A stretch of DNA of 64,000 bases from Thinopyrum elongatum (taxonomy: Eukaryota > Streptophyta > Magnoliopsida > Poales > Poaceae), in NCBI GenBank assembly GCA_011799875.1, contig CM022299.1:352142526-352206525 (forward strand). The letters run 5' to 3'. Position numbers and translations under genes: made by a program. This document shows positions 22,301 to 33,300 of the stretch, in pieces (the first letter of the stretch is position 1; each line of letters starts with the position of its first letter). The notes under the pieces are model-generated. The model was not told the origin of the DNA and did not search any database. It saw only the letters and a program-made list of their open reading frames with translations.

Positions 22301-23787
22301 CCAATCTGCAGGGGGATATTCTAGCACTTCGTGAAGAGAAAGAAACAGTTCTGTCAGAGTTACATCAGTCTCAAGCTTCTGTGAGGAGCTTTGAGAGAGA
22401 GCTAGAAAAGCAAAGTCAGAGCATTTCAGCTCTGCAGCAAGCAAATGATGAATCACAACAGGACAAATGTGCCTTGACCCAGAAATTAGAAGAAGTCAAG
22501 GCTGAGTCACAGAGGAAGTTTGAGGTGGCACAAGAAGAGAAGGATACATTATTAACCCAACTAAAACAGTCAGAGTCTTCTATCAAGAATCTTGAAAGTG
22601 AGATAGCACAGCTGAAGGAGGAACTTTCAGTTCAGCTGGAAAACAATTCCAGCTTGGAGCAACAGTTCGAAGAGGCAATACTAAAAGTTTCTAACTTACA
22701 TGAGAAACTCGAGAGAGTTCAGGCTGAGGCGGCATGTCAAGTTAATGAAATGAACAGTAATGCGAAAGATTTGGAGAAGATAATAGATATATTGTCATCT
22801 CAGAAGGCCAAGGTGGAGGGAGATCTGAAAGATATGGTTAAAATATGCATGGAAAATTTGTCGTCCATGAATGATTTTGAAGATAGAGTTACACAGAAAG
22901 TTTCAGATCATGCTACCAAACTTGCTGATCTCCAGCAGAGCCTCAAAGATATCGGTAGCAACTTTCAGAGACTCCATCATGCATATGCTGATGTGTCCAC
23001 AAAGGCATCTCAGCTCGAGGTACTCAAGAAAAATCATATTGAGCAGATAGACCAACTAGAAGAGAAAAATGCAGAAATTTTGGACAAACATCGCCATTTG
23101 GAAGAGGAAATGTTTTGTGCAAATAAGGATAACGCAGAGCTGCAAAAGCATGTCCAAGAACTTGAATTTCAGCTCCAGCTAGCCAAGCAGAAGCTTGAAC
23201 TTGCCGAAGCGGAGAGCAATTGCAAAGAAGAGAGCTATGTGATGGCAGTGGAAACATCAAAAACAGAGATCGTGCATCTTGAAGAACAAATACAACTGTT
23301 CTCTGGAAGGATTAGCTTGCTGGAAGAAACTTTTGTGCAAATTAAAGACAGCACCGAGTCAGTGGTCTCTAAATTGGAAAATCAATTGGATGAGCTCGAA
23401 TCACACTCCAGTCAAAGCATTACGTGCTTCATTAACCGCTTATCTGCATGTGGTGGAGAGTTTAGTGTCCTACAGAACATGGTACACAATTCTCTTGCTG
23501 AGCAGAAAGAACTGCTCAAGGAAAACGAAGAACTGGCTATTGGGTTGAGAAAGAAAGAAAAGGAAATGTCAGAAATGATTACGAGTGCTACTGAGGCAGC
23601 TGAGAAGATGGTTCAACTTGAGAAGATAATTGAAGAAAAAGACGATGAACTAGCAGCTAGAGTGCAGGAGAAAAGAGAAGCTATCAAGCAGCTGAGTGAC
23701 ACAATTGATTACCACAAGAACAACAGCGATGATCTGGTCCGCTACATTCGCAGTCACAACCGTCCCCGCCTTCCATTTTGTCTGTAA
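19397..23787 (+). CDS. CIP1-like long coiled-coil protein, join(19397-19451,19874-23787)
   Basis: The two-exon model gives about 1322 residues. Exon 1 codes MTKKHKNRKSKHLLENKK plus the first base of a Gly codon. The donor is AGG|GTATTC, the acceptor TTTCCTCAG|GTGTTG, and the phase joins exactly to give GVDENVEHILRMIGEE. The large exon alone has no ATG at its start (its long frame opens at a GTG), which supports an upstream coding exon. A short segment near residues 55-80 (VKGFHEDYQYLHKHCKDL) resembles the NAB-like N-terminus of Arabidopsis COP1-interactive protein 1, followed by an acidic Ser/Asp stretch (about 84-104) also seen there. The rest is almost continuous heptad-repeat coiled coil, with EKREAIKQL near the C-terminus as in CIP1 and NETWORKED proteins. 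CIP1 binds the light-signalling ligase COP1 and is reported to be cytoskeleton-associated (family knowledge). Function here is inferred; another myosin-tail-like coiled-coil family is the main alternative. Confidence 0.8.
19452..19873 (+). other. Intron of the CIP1-like gene
   Basis: A 422-bp phase-1 intron inferred from matching GT and AG borders and from the reading frame. More than half of it is a 91-bp tandem repeat (19577-19847). Confidence 0.75.
19577..19847. repeat. Three tandem copies of a 91-bp unit in the intron
   Basis: Copies start at 19577, 19668 and 19759 with TGTTGAGTGTGGATATATTA and are nearly identical; the third has GCTCATCC instead of GATCATCC and stops two bases short. 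The near-identity points to recent duplication or ongoing homogenisation. The unit contains TGAATAAAG near its end and ends just before the acceptor tract. Confidence 0.95.
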
Positions 23788-24963
23788 ATTTGATCACCAA
23801 AAGTTCATTGTCAGTCAATATATAAGCTGCATTTTATCTGTGAACATCATTAGTCAATTATTTCCAATTCCTTTAATGTATCATAAATAGTGCCCAAATA
23901 CAAACAATGTGGAGGTAGTCAAATAGGTGGTGGCCTGTGTATTCTATTGTCATTGGGAGAGCTAGAAACACTTTCTGTTCCTTATAGTTTATTATCATCC
24001 TATTGGAATGCCAACAGAGGCTGAAGATGCAACAAGTGTGAGTTTGGTGGTCTGAACTCATGTTCCAATCAGGTAATGTGGCTTTGGTGATTCTCTTGTT
24101 CTCTTTTTCCATTTATTTAAGACATATTTCAACATTGCATTTTCTTCCCTCTTTTGTGTTGCATGTATCCTTGCAAATATGTTGTCTGATTGCCATGCCA
24201 GTGTACGTTCATCCTCGAAGTTATTACTAGTTGTCTAATTGACTGCTATACAAGATACGAAGATATTGTTAACTATCAGGTTGTATTCATGAAAACGTTT
24301 ACAGCTCGTTTGGCACATAGGTTTTCATTTCATTTGGTGGAAATGACGGGAGCCAAACGACCTGTCATAGTAAATAAAAGGCCAATTCTAAAAAAAGAGT
24401 AAATAAAAGGCCTTTATTGGTTTTGTGTCAAGAATTTGTAGTACGCTGGACTGTGAAAATCCTACTGCTAAACATGCCATCACCTCATTACCATTTACCA
24501 AGTCTCTGAAGAAGGTCTAAAAAAAAGTCACTGAAGAAAGCTCAGAAAAGGTAGGAGTATTTCGTTTGACCTGGGTGGAAAAACTTTCAGCGATCTCAAC
24601 TTCTCAAGTAGAATTGCGGCCACCGGATGATGGCGTCTTGACAAGGTATTGATCAGTTCCGGCAGCGCATTGTGTCGTCGACCGGGTGCTCCGCAGACTG
24701 CAGTCTGAAGCGTAGTGCACGGATCTGAGCAACGGGCGGCGTGGGTTCGATGCAGCCACATTACCAAGTGCGCGAGGGGTTCGATCACGATCCCCTCCGC
24801 CCGTCCAAGCCGCTGGTCAGCACCACCACCCCCCGCCACGCCAGTCGCCGGTCCTCGCTCGACGGCCTGCGTCTCGGCGAGGAGCCCCGTCGACGCTGAC
24901 AAGGACGGGCCGGAGGGCGGCCTCTTGTCGCTAAAATCCCTCGCCAAGATCTGTTTAGTGCTA
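23788..24963 (+). other. 3' flank of CIP1-like gene and unassigned sequence
   Basis: 23788 to about 24150 is AT-rich and suits a 3' UTR; AATGTATCATAAATAG near 23876 could hold a weak polyadenylation signal. At 24303-24362 a short inverted pair, GCTCGTTTGGC and GCCAAACGACC, may be a decayed MITE. About 24590-24950 is GC-rich with open frames on both strands and no recognised product. Confidence 0.45.
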
Positions 24964-24981
24964 CTAGCAAAGGTGCCCGCG

Positions 24982-25184
24982 CAGTGACGAAGCCAGGAAG
25001 ATCAAATTGAAAGGGCCAAACGTTGCTAAACTTTGTTTGGTAGGGCCAGATCATTAAAATGCGCATTGTACTAACAACAAAAAAGTCAATGTTTACACTA
25101 GTATTAGACCTAAACCAGTGACATTAGGGGGGGGGGGGGGGGGGGGGGCAGGGCCCTTGCTGGTCCCCCCTGTCTCCGCCACTG
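24982..25184. mobile_element. hAT-like MITE within the Helitron 3' hairpin
   Basis: About 203 bp with imperfect terminal inverted repeats: CAGTGACGAAGCCAGGA on the left and TGTCTCCGCCACTG on the right. Both are close to the widespread CAGTGGCGGAGCC terminus. The flanking octamers TGCCCGCG and TGCCCATG look like a decayed 8-bp target duplication of TGCCCGTG, the spelling kept in the other Helitron copies. It contains a run of 22 G (25127-25148). Confidence 0.75.
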
Positions 25185-26225
25185 TGCCCATGCGTTGCAA
25201 CGGGAGAGAAAATAACACACGCTCTTAATCCAAAAATCGTGACTCAAGGCCCTAATACGTCCACGACTTTTATTTTCACATGGCATCACATTTGTGTTCC
25301 CGATGATGCCCTCAGTGCTTACACAACGAAAACAAGTTTGAATGTGGCCAATCCCAAGGCCTCTCTCTCTCTCGCACGCTCATGCACACTCGAAATAAGA
25401 TGAGAAATATATTGGGTTTTCCCGCAAGGTATTTCAGAGGAAAGCGCCACGCGTTGCCCGCCAAAGCGGTGGGCTAACCAGCATTAATAACCTTGGTGAC
25501 TTTATCAATTTCAAAACTTGTCAGCGCGGTATTTCGAAGGTGCTCATAGCGGTAGGATTTGTCTGTGTGCGTTCATAGGGGCGAGTGTATATACGTGTTT
25601 GTGAGCATCTACATCTATCTATACTGTGTTTCCAGAAAATAAAAGTTTTCCTTTAACCTTTACATGCAGCAACTTAATGTACCCATGTGTTGCATCAGAA
25701 AAAAAAAATCGTCGAATGACTTATAATGACTCATTCGTGTTGCCCCTTTTCATGTTCGCCACTGGCATCGATGATGGTATGATTTTGATGCTTGTAAGTG
25801 ATAAAAATTTGATAAAGCCACATTCATGTCCTCCGACAGCGTCTCATTCAGCTTCTCACTATCTTCGGATGAAAGAGTAGTGGTGCATTGAAGTGCGATT
25901 TTTATATAGAATTTTTAAATATTCGAATGCAAGCGGGTTTTTACAATGTTGATGTTTTTTAGAAGATGTTGGTTTTTTCTTGTGTATTTTTTTTCTTTCT
26001 TTTTTGCACTATTTGAACTTTGCCCAAACACAAGCATTTCACATAGACATCAAATAGACTGTGGTTATCTAAAAAGAAAACATAGTTTATCAGGTTGGCT
26101 ATTTCTCTAAAACAAAAACACAATTTGGAGAGACCAGACCCGCATGTACTACATCCCGTTCCCTATTCTTAATTAAAAGGAAAACATCGCCGCGGGCCAG
26201 ATCACAGTTAAAGGAAAAAGATTTA

Positions 26226-27096
26226 ATGTGTCCCACCAACCAAGCCTTATCCTTTGGATCTGGAAACGTCTTCAGCGATTTGTCCTTCAACCAGCCCAAC
26301 CAGCCGATCCCTTTTGCTCTCTATTTCTCTATATCCATCTTCCCCAGCAAGTCGCTACCTCCACCCCCCAAGAACCTCCATGCCCGAACTCCTCCTCGCG
26401 CCCTCGTCCACGAAGCAGTCAGCCTCCCAGGCGCCCCTCTCGCGAGCGCTCGCAGGAGCTCGAACCCGAGTCGGTCGACCCAGTCACCCCCGCCGATGAT
26501 CTGCAGCAGCAGTAGAGCAGCATGACCCTGCCGGTGAGCCAGCTCCTCCGTGGTTTTCCGTCTCCTTCTACCCTCTGTCTCCTCTCTCTCTCCTCACCCT
26601 CTCTCTTCTCTCTCGAAGAGGAAGCAGCAGCTCCACCACAACAATGGTGCCGCCCCCATGGAACACCCTTGTGGTGGCGGCGTGTCCCTTCCAGTGCTTC
26701 CCTTGCGGCCTCCCCGGGCTTGGTCTTCGCTTGGTGTTGGCGGACAATGGAGCAGGAGCATCTCCCACACTGGCCTCGACCGCCTCTCGTCATCTCCCTC
26801 ACTTCGAGCCTCGTGGCATCGACCTCCTCCTCGTCCGGTGGAGATTAGCGCAGCAAGGGTGGCCTCCCTTACCCGCGCATGGGCCCCCGACGTTCCCCTT
26901 CTACTCCGCCACGGCTGTAGCCGTCCATGGACAAGAGCGCTGCCCCTCAACTTTTCCCACTCCGCCATGGAAAGGGGGATCGAGCGTGTGGATAAGAAGA
27001 AACAGAGGATTCGCAAGTGAAAAGGAGCTCGGGTTGAATTCTATTAGATTTAGGGGTCAATTTGTAAAACCGAATCATTTTTCAGATATCACTTAA
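26226..27096. other. GC-rich block in Helitron copy L1, possible captured gene fragment
   Basis: The plus strand reads like a plant first exon: a pyrimidine-rich leader, ATGACCCTGCCG at 26521 followed by the donor-like GTGAGCC, then a C-rich stretch with open frames in all three plus frames and in minus frames (up to about 155 codons). Because every frame is open, composition explains the length and I do not call a protein. Related blocks lie at about 27309-28022, 29264-30121, 33959-34518 (3' part) and 35732-36615. No family was recognised. Confidence 0.45.
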
Positions 27097-27328
27097 AGAG
27101 GGATTGCGGGTACAATTTCCAGAAAACAGGAGTGCCTTTTCGCAAATCGACCACGACGGGTGAGCGGGCAGAAGCAATGCGTGCTTTATTATTAGGTAAA
27201 GATAGTTCCCTACCAAGATCATGCCAGCTTGTCCCTGGCTCTGATTCGGTGGGATTTTCTGGGTCTTTGCTAAGGCAGAGACGCTACTAGATAGGATAAC
27301 TTGCCACAGTGCTTGAACGGTTGAATCT

Positions 27329-28128
27329 CAGTCAGCCTCCCAGGCGCCCCTCTCCCGCAGCCTTCATGCGAGCGCTCGCAGGAGCTCGAACCCGAGTCGG
27401 TCGACCCAGTCATCCCCGCCGACGATTTGCAGCAGCAGTAGATCAGCATGACCCAGCCGGTGAGCCAGCTCCTCCGTGGTTTTCCGTCTCCTTCTACCCT
27501 CTGTCTCCTCTCTCTCTCCTCACCCTCTCTCTTCTCCCTCGAAGAGGAAGCAACAGCTCCACCACAACAATGGTGCCGCCCCCATGGAACACCCTTGTTG
27601 TAGCGGCGTGTCCCTTCCAGTGCTTCCCTTGCGGCCTCCCCGGACTTGGTCTTCGCTTGGTGTTGGCGGACAGTGGAGCAGGAGCATCTCCAGCACTGGC
27701 CTCGACCGCCTCTCGTCATCTCCCTCACTTCGAGCCTCGTGGCATCGACCTCCTCCTCATCCGGTGGAGATTAGCGCAGCAAGGGTGGCCTTTCTTACCC
27801 GCGCATGGGCCCCCGACGTTCCCCTTCTACTCCGTCGCGGCTGTAGCCGTCCACGGACAAGAGCGCTACCCCTTAATTTCTCCCACTCCGCCATGGAAAG
27901 GGGGCTCGAGCGTGTGGATAAGAAGAAACAGAGGATTCGCACGTGAAAAGGAGCTCGGGTTGAATTCTATTAGATTTAGGGGTCAATTTGTAAAACCGAC
28001 TCGTTTTTCAGATATCACTTAAAGAGGGATTGCGGGTACAATTTCTAGAAAACAGGAGGGCCTTTTCCCAAAACGACCATGACGGGTGAGGGGGCAGAAG
28101 CAATGCGTGCTTTATTATTAGGTAAAGA
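27329..28128 (-). repeat. Partial Helitron copy S1
   Basis: 800 bp equivalent to the 5' half of the Helitron on the minus strand, with an intact 5' end (TCTTTACC at 28128). It is cut at CAGTCAGCCTCC, where the array flank F1 joins. The longest plus-strand frame (27309-28022) crosses the F1-S1 junction, so it is not an ancestral gene. Confidence 0.88.
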
Positions 28129-30227
28129 TATTAGGCCTAAACCAGTGACTTTAGGGGGGGGGCAGGGCCCCTGCTGGTCCCCCCTGTCTCCGCCACTGTG
28201 CCCGTGCGTTGCAACGGGAGAGAAAATAACACACGCTCTTAACCCAAAAATCGTGACTCAAGGCCCTAATACGTCCACGTCTTTTATTTTCACATGGCAT
28301 CACATTTGTGTTCCCGATGATGCCCTTTGTGCTTACACAACGAAAACACGTTCGAATGTGGCCAGTCCCAAGGCCTCTCTCTCTCGCACGCTCATGCACA
28401 CTCGAAATAAGATGAGAAATATATTGGGTTTTCCCGCGAGGTATTTCAGAGGAAAGCGCCACGCGTTGCCCGCCAAAGCGGTGGGCTAACCAGCTTTAAT
28501 AACCTTGGTGACTTTATCAATTTCAAAACTTGTCAGCGCGGTATTTCGAAGGTGCTCATAGCGGTAGGATCTGTCTGTGTGCGTTCATTGGGGCGAGTGT
28601 ATATACGTGTTTGTAAGCATCTATATCTATCTATACTGTGTTTCCAGAAAATAAAAGTTTTCCTTTAACCTTTACATGCAGCAACTTAATGTACCCATGC
28701 GTTGCATCAGAAGAAAAAATCGTCGAATGACTTATAATGACTCATTCGTGTTGCCCCTTTTCATGTTCGCCACTGGCATCGATGATGGTATGATTTTGAT
28801 GCTTGTAAGTGATAAAAATTTGATAAAGCCACATTCATGTCCTCCGACAGCGTCTCATTCAGCTTCGCACTATCTTCAGATGAAAGAGTAGTGGTGCATT
28901 GAAGTGCGATTTTTATATAGAATTTTTAAATATTCGAATGCAAGCGGGTTTTTACAATGTTGATTTTTTTAGAAGATGTTGGTTTTTTCTTGTGTATTTT
29001 TTTCTTTCTTTTTTTGCACTATTTGGACTTTGCCCAAACACAAGCATTTCACGTAGACATCAAATAGACTGTGGTTATCTAAAAAGAAAACATAGTTTAT
29101 CAGGTTGGCTGTTTCTCTAAAACAAAAACACAATTTGGAGAGACCAGACCCGCATGTACTACATCCCGTTCCCTAGTCTTAATTAAAAGGAAAACGTCGC
29201 CGCGGGCCGGATCACAGTTAAAGGAAAAAGATTTAATGTGTCCCACCAACCAAGCCTTATCCTTTGAATCTGGAAACGTCTTCAGCGATTTGTCCTTCAA
29301 CCAGCCCAACCAGCCGATCCCCTTTGCTCTCTATTTCTCTATGTCCATCTTCCCCAGCAAGTCGCTACCTCCACCCCCCAAGCACCTCCATGCTTGAACT
29401 CCTCCTCGCGCCCTCGTCCACGAAGCAGTCAGCCTCCCAGGTGCCCCTCTCCCGCAGCCTTCACGTGAGCGCTCGCAGGAGCTCGAACCCGAGTCGGTCG
29501 ACCCAGTCACCCTCGACGACGATCTGCAACAGCAGTAGAGCAGCATGACCCTGCCGGTGAGCCTGCTCCTCCATGGTTTTCCGTCTCCTTCTACCCTCTG
29601 TCTCCTCTCTCTCTCTCCTCACCCTCTCTCTTCTCTCTCGAAGAGGAAGCAGCATCTCCACCACAACAATGGTGCCGCCCCCATGGAACACCCTTGTGGT
29701 AGCGGCGTGTCCCTTCCAGTGCTTCCCTTGCGGCCTCCCCGGACTTGGTCTTCGCTTGGTGTTGGCGGACAGTGGAGCAGGAGCATCTCCAGCACTGGCC
29801 TCGACCGCCTCTCGTCATCTCCCTCACTTCGAGCCTCGTGGCATCGACCTCCTCCTCATCCGGTGGAGATTAGCGCAGCAAGGGTGGCCTCACTTACCCG
29901 CGCATGGGCCCCCGACGTTCCCCTTCTACTCCACCACGGCTGTAGCCGTCCACGGACAAGTGCGCTGCCCCTCAACTTCTCCCACTCCGCCATGGAAAGG
30001 GGGCTCGAGCGTGTGGATAAGAAGAAACAGAGGATTCGCAAGTGAAAAGGAGCTCGGGTTGAATTCTATTAGATTTAGGGGTCAATTTGTAAAACTGAAT
30101 CGTTTTTCAGATATCACTTAAAGAGGGATTGCGGGTACAATTTCCAGAAAACATGAGGGCCTTTTCGCAAAACGACCATGACGGGTGAGCGGGCAGAAGC
30201 AATGCGTGCTTTATTATTAGGTAAAGA
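28129..30227 (-). repeat. Helitron copy L2
   Basis: Equivalent to 25102-27202. It begins inside the hAT-like MITE (TATTAGGCCTAAACC), so it lacks the Helitron 3' CTAG end; this shows it arose by DNA duplication and not by transposition. The Helitron hairpin region retains the spelling TGCCCGTGCGTTGCAACGGG. The G run here is 9 long. Confidence 0.88.
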
Positions 30228-30353
30228 TAGTTCCCTGCCAAGATCATGCCAGCTTGTCCCTGGCTCTGATTCGGTGGGATTTTCTGGGTCTTTGCTAAGG
30301 CAGAGACGCCACTAGATAGGATAACTTGCCACGGTGCTTGCATGGTTGAATCT

Positions 30354-33300
30354 CAGTCAGCCTCCCATGCGCCCCTCTCCCGCAGCCTTCTCGCGAGCGC
30401 TCGCAGGAGCTCAAACCTGAGTCGGTCGACCCAGTCACCCCCGCCGACGATCTGCAGCAGCAGTAGAGCGGCATGACCCTGCCGGTGTGTGACGCCCCCG
30501 ACTCAATCGTGCACTAATCATACACGCAAACGTGCACGATCAAGCACATGGACTCACGGGAAGATATCACAACACAACTCTAACACAAATAAACGGAGAT
30601 CCACAATATTACAGACGAGGGATCATGAGGATCCGAATACACAAGTCAGTCATACAAATAATATCTGAGTACAGACATAGTTAGACAAGTTTTGCCTTAA
30701 GAAGACTAGCACAAACAACGACTCTAGATCGAAAGGCAAAGGCCTCCTGCCTGGGAGCCTCCGATCTACTCCTGGTCAGCTGGCTCGATCCAGTAGTACG
30801 TACCATCTGGACCCTCCTGGTAGTAAGCTCCTGTGGTGGCATCTGGCTCCGGGGCTCCATCGTCTGATGTATCATCAAAGTGGGATATGGGGAAAAGAAG
30901 TAACAAAGCAACCATGAGTACTCATCCGAAGTACTCAGCAAGCAAGGATCTACACTACATATGCAACATTATCAAAGAGGAAAAGGCTGTATATGTGGAC
31001 TGGACTGCAGAGATGCCAGAATAGAGAGAAGGCCTAGTCCTATCGAAGACTAGCATCTTCAAACATCTTCACGAAGCCACCATCTTGCAGCAATAGAAGA
31101 GAGTAGAATAGCATTTTATTAAGCAAATATGTTGAAGTACAACTTAGAGATCCTTCCTTGACTCCCTGCGAGAAAGCGATCCCAAAGCTTTAATTAAGTA
31201 AACAAGTATCCAGTTCAAGTAGTAGATCGGGATAAACAAACTGAGCGTCCTTTACCGTAGGACCAGCTATCGATAGATTATTCTTCCCTGCAGGGGTGCA
31301 CTATTGTTACCCAACACGCTCGATCACCTCTGGCCGGACACACTTGCTGGGTAATGCCCGGCCTCGGGAGATCGACACGAAGCAGCGCCCTACCTAGGCT
31401 CAGCAGAGAGGTCAGCACGCCGGACTAACCTATGCACCCAGAGGTCTTGGGCCATCGCCCTGGGCACCCTGCGCGTTGCGAGACTGGCCGGGGTGCAGGC
31501 GCGACACTGAACTCGTCAGTGTAGTATCTAGCCCATTCCCGACAATCAACCCGCACGGTGAACCGTGACGTCTGAAGAGCTTTCGGGAGAAACGTACGAC
31601 GTAGAGGGCCCCATAAACCATAATCTCGCGTGGTGGTAGTGCGTATAGGGCACGTCGACCCACTCAGATCAAATACCCAAATCCGATAGGCTGATTTAGT
31701 AACACGCGGAGACGATAAGAGTTTCTGAAGCTCCGCCATAATATCACACTCGAGTGCCCTTCCGGCACACCCGACATCATAGATCCCCTGCGGGTACCCA
31801 TCAGGGTCGACCCGCCTGTAACAAAGGTCAAAGTAACCGTGTGGTCATATCATCAAAGGGGAAACCCCTAGGAATCACCCTCGGTGAACTCCACTCGATG
31901 AAATCATCAGGGTGAACGTATGAGGCATCACCCTCGAGGTTCACACTGAGGGGTTGCATGACAGAGTCATATCGAAAGTGGAGAAGGAGGAATCACCCTC
32001 AATGACCATGACCGAACAGCTACACTGCAGAGTATTCATCAGGAGTGCGTTACGAGGTATCACCCTCGGCACTCGATAGTAACTATGCAGAGTCGTACAA
32101 CTAAGGGGGTGAAGTGATGTGTCGGTCTCTGGTCGACGATCACATTGATCGAGTCATCGATGATCAAGCAGGGGCAACAAGGGTAAGGTGGTGGGGGTCA
32201 CTGATGGTTCACTACCAACCTATACTAAGTAGTTTAACATAGGCATGTAAGGTAACAATAAACAGGTTATAAAAGCAGGCTATGCATCAGAATAGGAGCA
32301 AACATTAACAGTAGCAAAATCTAATGCAAGCAGGAGAAATGGAATGGGCGATATCGGGATGCTCAAGGGGGGGAGGGCTTGCCTGGTTGCTCTGGCAAGA
32401 AAGAGGGGTCGTCAACGGGCTGCTCGTCTGGAGCGTAGTCGTACTCATCTGCAACGGCGCCAGTCTCGGCGTATATCGAGAGAGAAGGAGGGGGAGAGAA
32501 ACAATAAATTCACGGCAAAAATGCAAACAATATGTATGACATGCCTAAATGCTATGCCGAGGTGTTCTACTGCCTAACTAAATGAGTTAGTTAATTTAGG
32601 AATTTATTTGGATTTATTTTATTAAAGTTGAGCACTATTCATTTATTGAAATCAGGCAAAAAGTTCCATGTTCATCTAGCTAGGGGCATCTGACAGTAAT
32701 ACGGAGGGCGTATTCAGATTCGTATCGAAATTCTGAGCAACTTTCATATATAAATTATTTTCATCAGAGTTACGGATTATTTTATATGATTTTCTAAAGA
32801 TTTAATCATTTTCTGAATTTAATTATTTATTTAAATTCAAATTATCCAGAATAGTAAATGATGATGCAAGCATTACATCAGAGTGACGTCAGCAGCTCAA
32901 CTGGTCGGTTGACCAGTCAAACCAGACAGGTGGGTCCAGTGGGACCCACATGTCAGTGACAGTGCTAGCTAAACAGAGTTAGTTTAATCTAATTAACCTA
33001 ATTAGATGATGGGCCCTACTGTCAGTGAGTGTTTAGCAATCTAATTAACTAACTAATTATCTATTTATTTTAAACAGTTTATTGGAGTGGGGCCCGCATG
33101 TCATAGACACAGGGGCGGCCACGTCAGCGTTGACTGGGGTCAACGGGGCCCGGGGGGCCCAGGCGCAGTGGCTGAGCGGTGGGACCCGCGGCGCCAGGTG
33201 GCTGCCACGTCGGCACCGGCCACCGGAGTGCGCCGGCGAGCGCCGGACGCGGCGTCGAGCTCCGGCGAGCTCGGGATTTGGCTAGGGTTCGCCAGGGGGA

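Larger units (their letters stand above)
24964..27202 (-). mobile_element. Non-autonomous Helitron, founder copy (L1)
   Basis: On the minus strand it starts TCTTTACCTAATAATAAAGC (5' TC end at 27202) and ends with the 3' hairpin region CCCGTTGCAACGCATGGG, then, after a MITE, CACCTTTGCTAG. It lies between A (minus strand of T at 27203) and T (minus strand of A at 24963), as Helitrons do, with no target duplication. It encodes no helicase. The interior holds a GC-rich block (about 26226-27096) that looks like captured host sequence. A TG-rich tail near 25556-25640 may derive from a SINE-like insertion. Confidence 0.8.

Noticed and set aside
19888..23787. Treating GTG at 19888 as the start of the coiled-coil protein
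   Set aside because: A plant nuclear gene would not normally start at GTG; the frame continues upstream to a good splice acceptor and joins in phase to an ATG exon.
27309..28022. 237-codon plus-strand frame
   Set aside because: It crosses the F1-S1 duplication junction, so its start part is not ancestral; overlapping frames are also open, as expected for GC-rich sequence.
28145..28160. CTAA(T) at the left edge of the L2 and L3 copies as a Helitron 3' terminus
   Set aside because: The sequence is internal to the hAT-like MITE; the founder copy L1 shows the true 3' end CTAG at 24964-24967.
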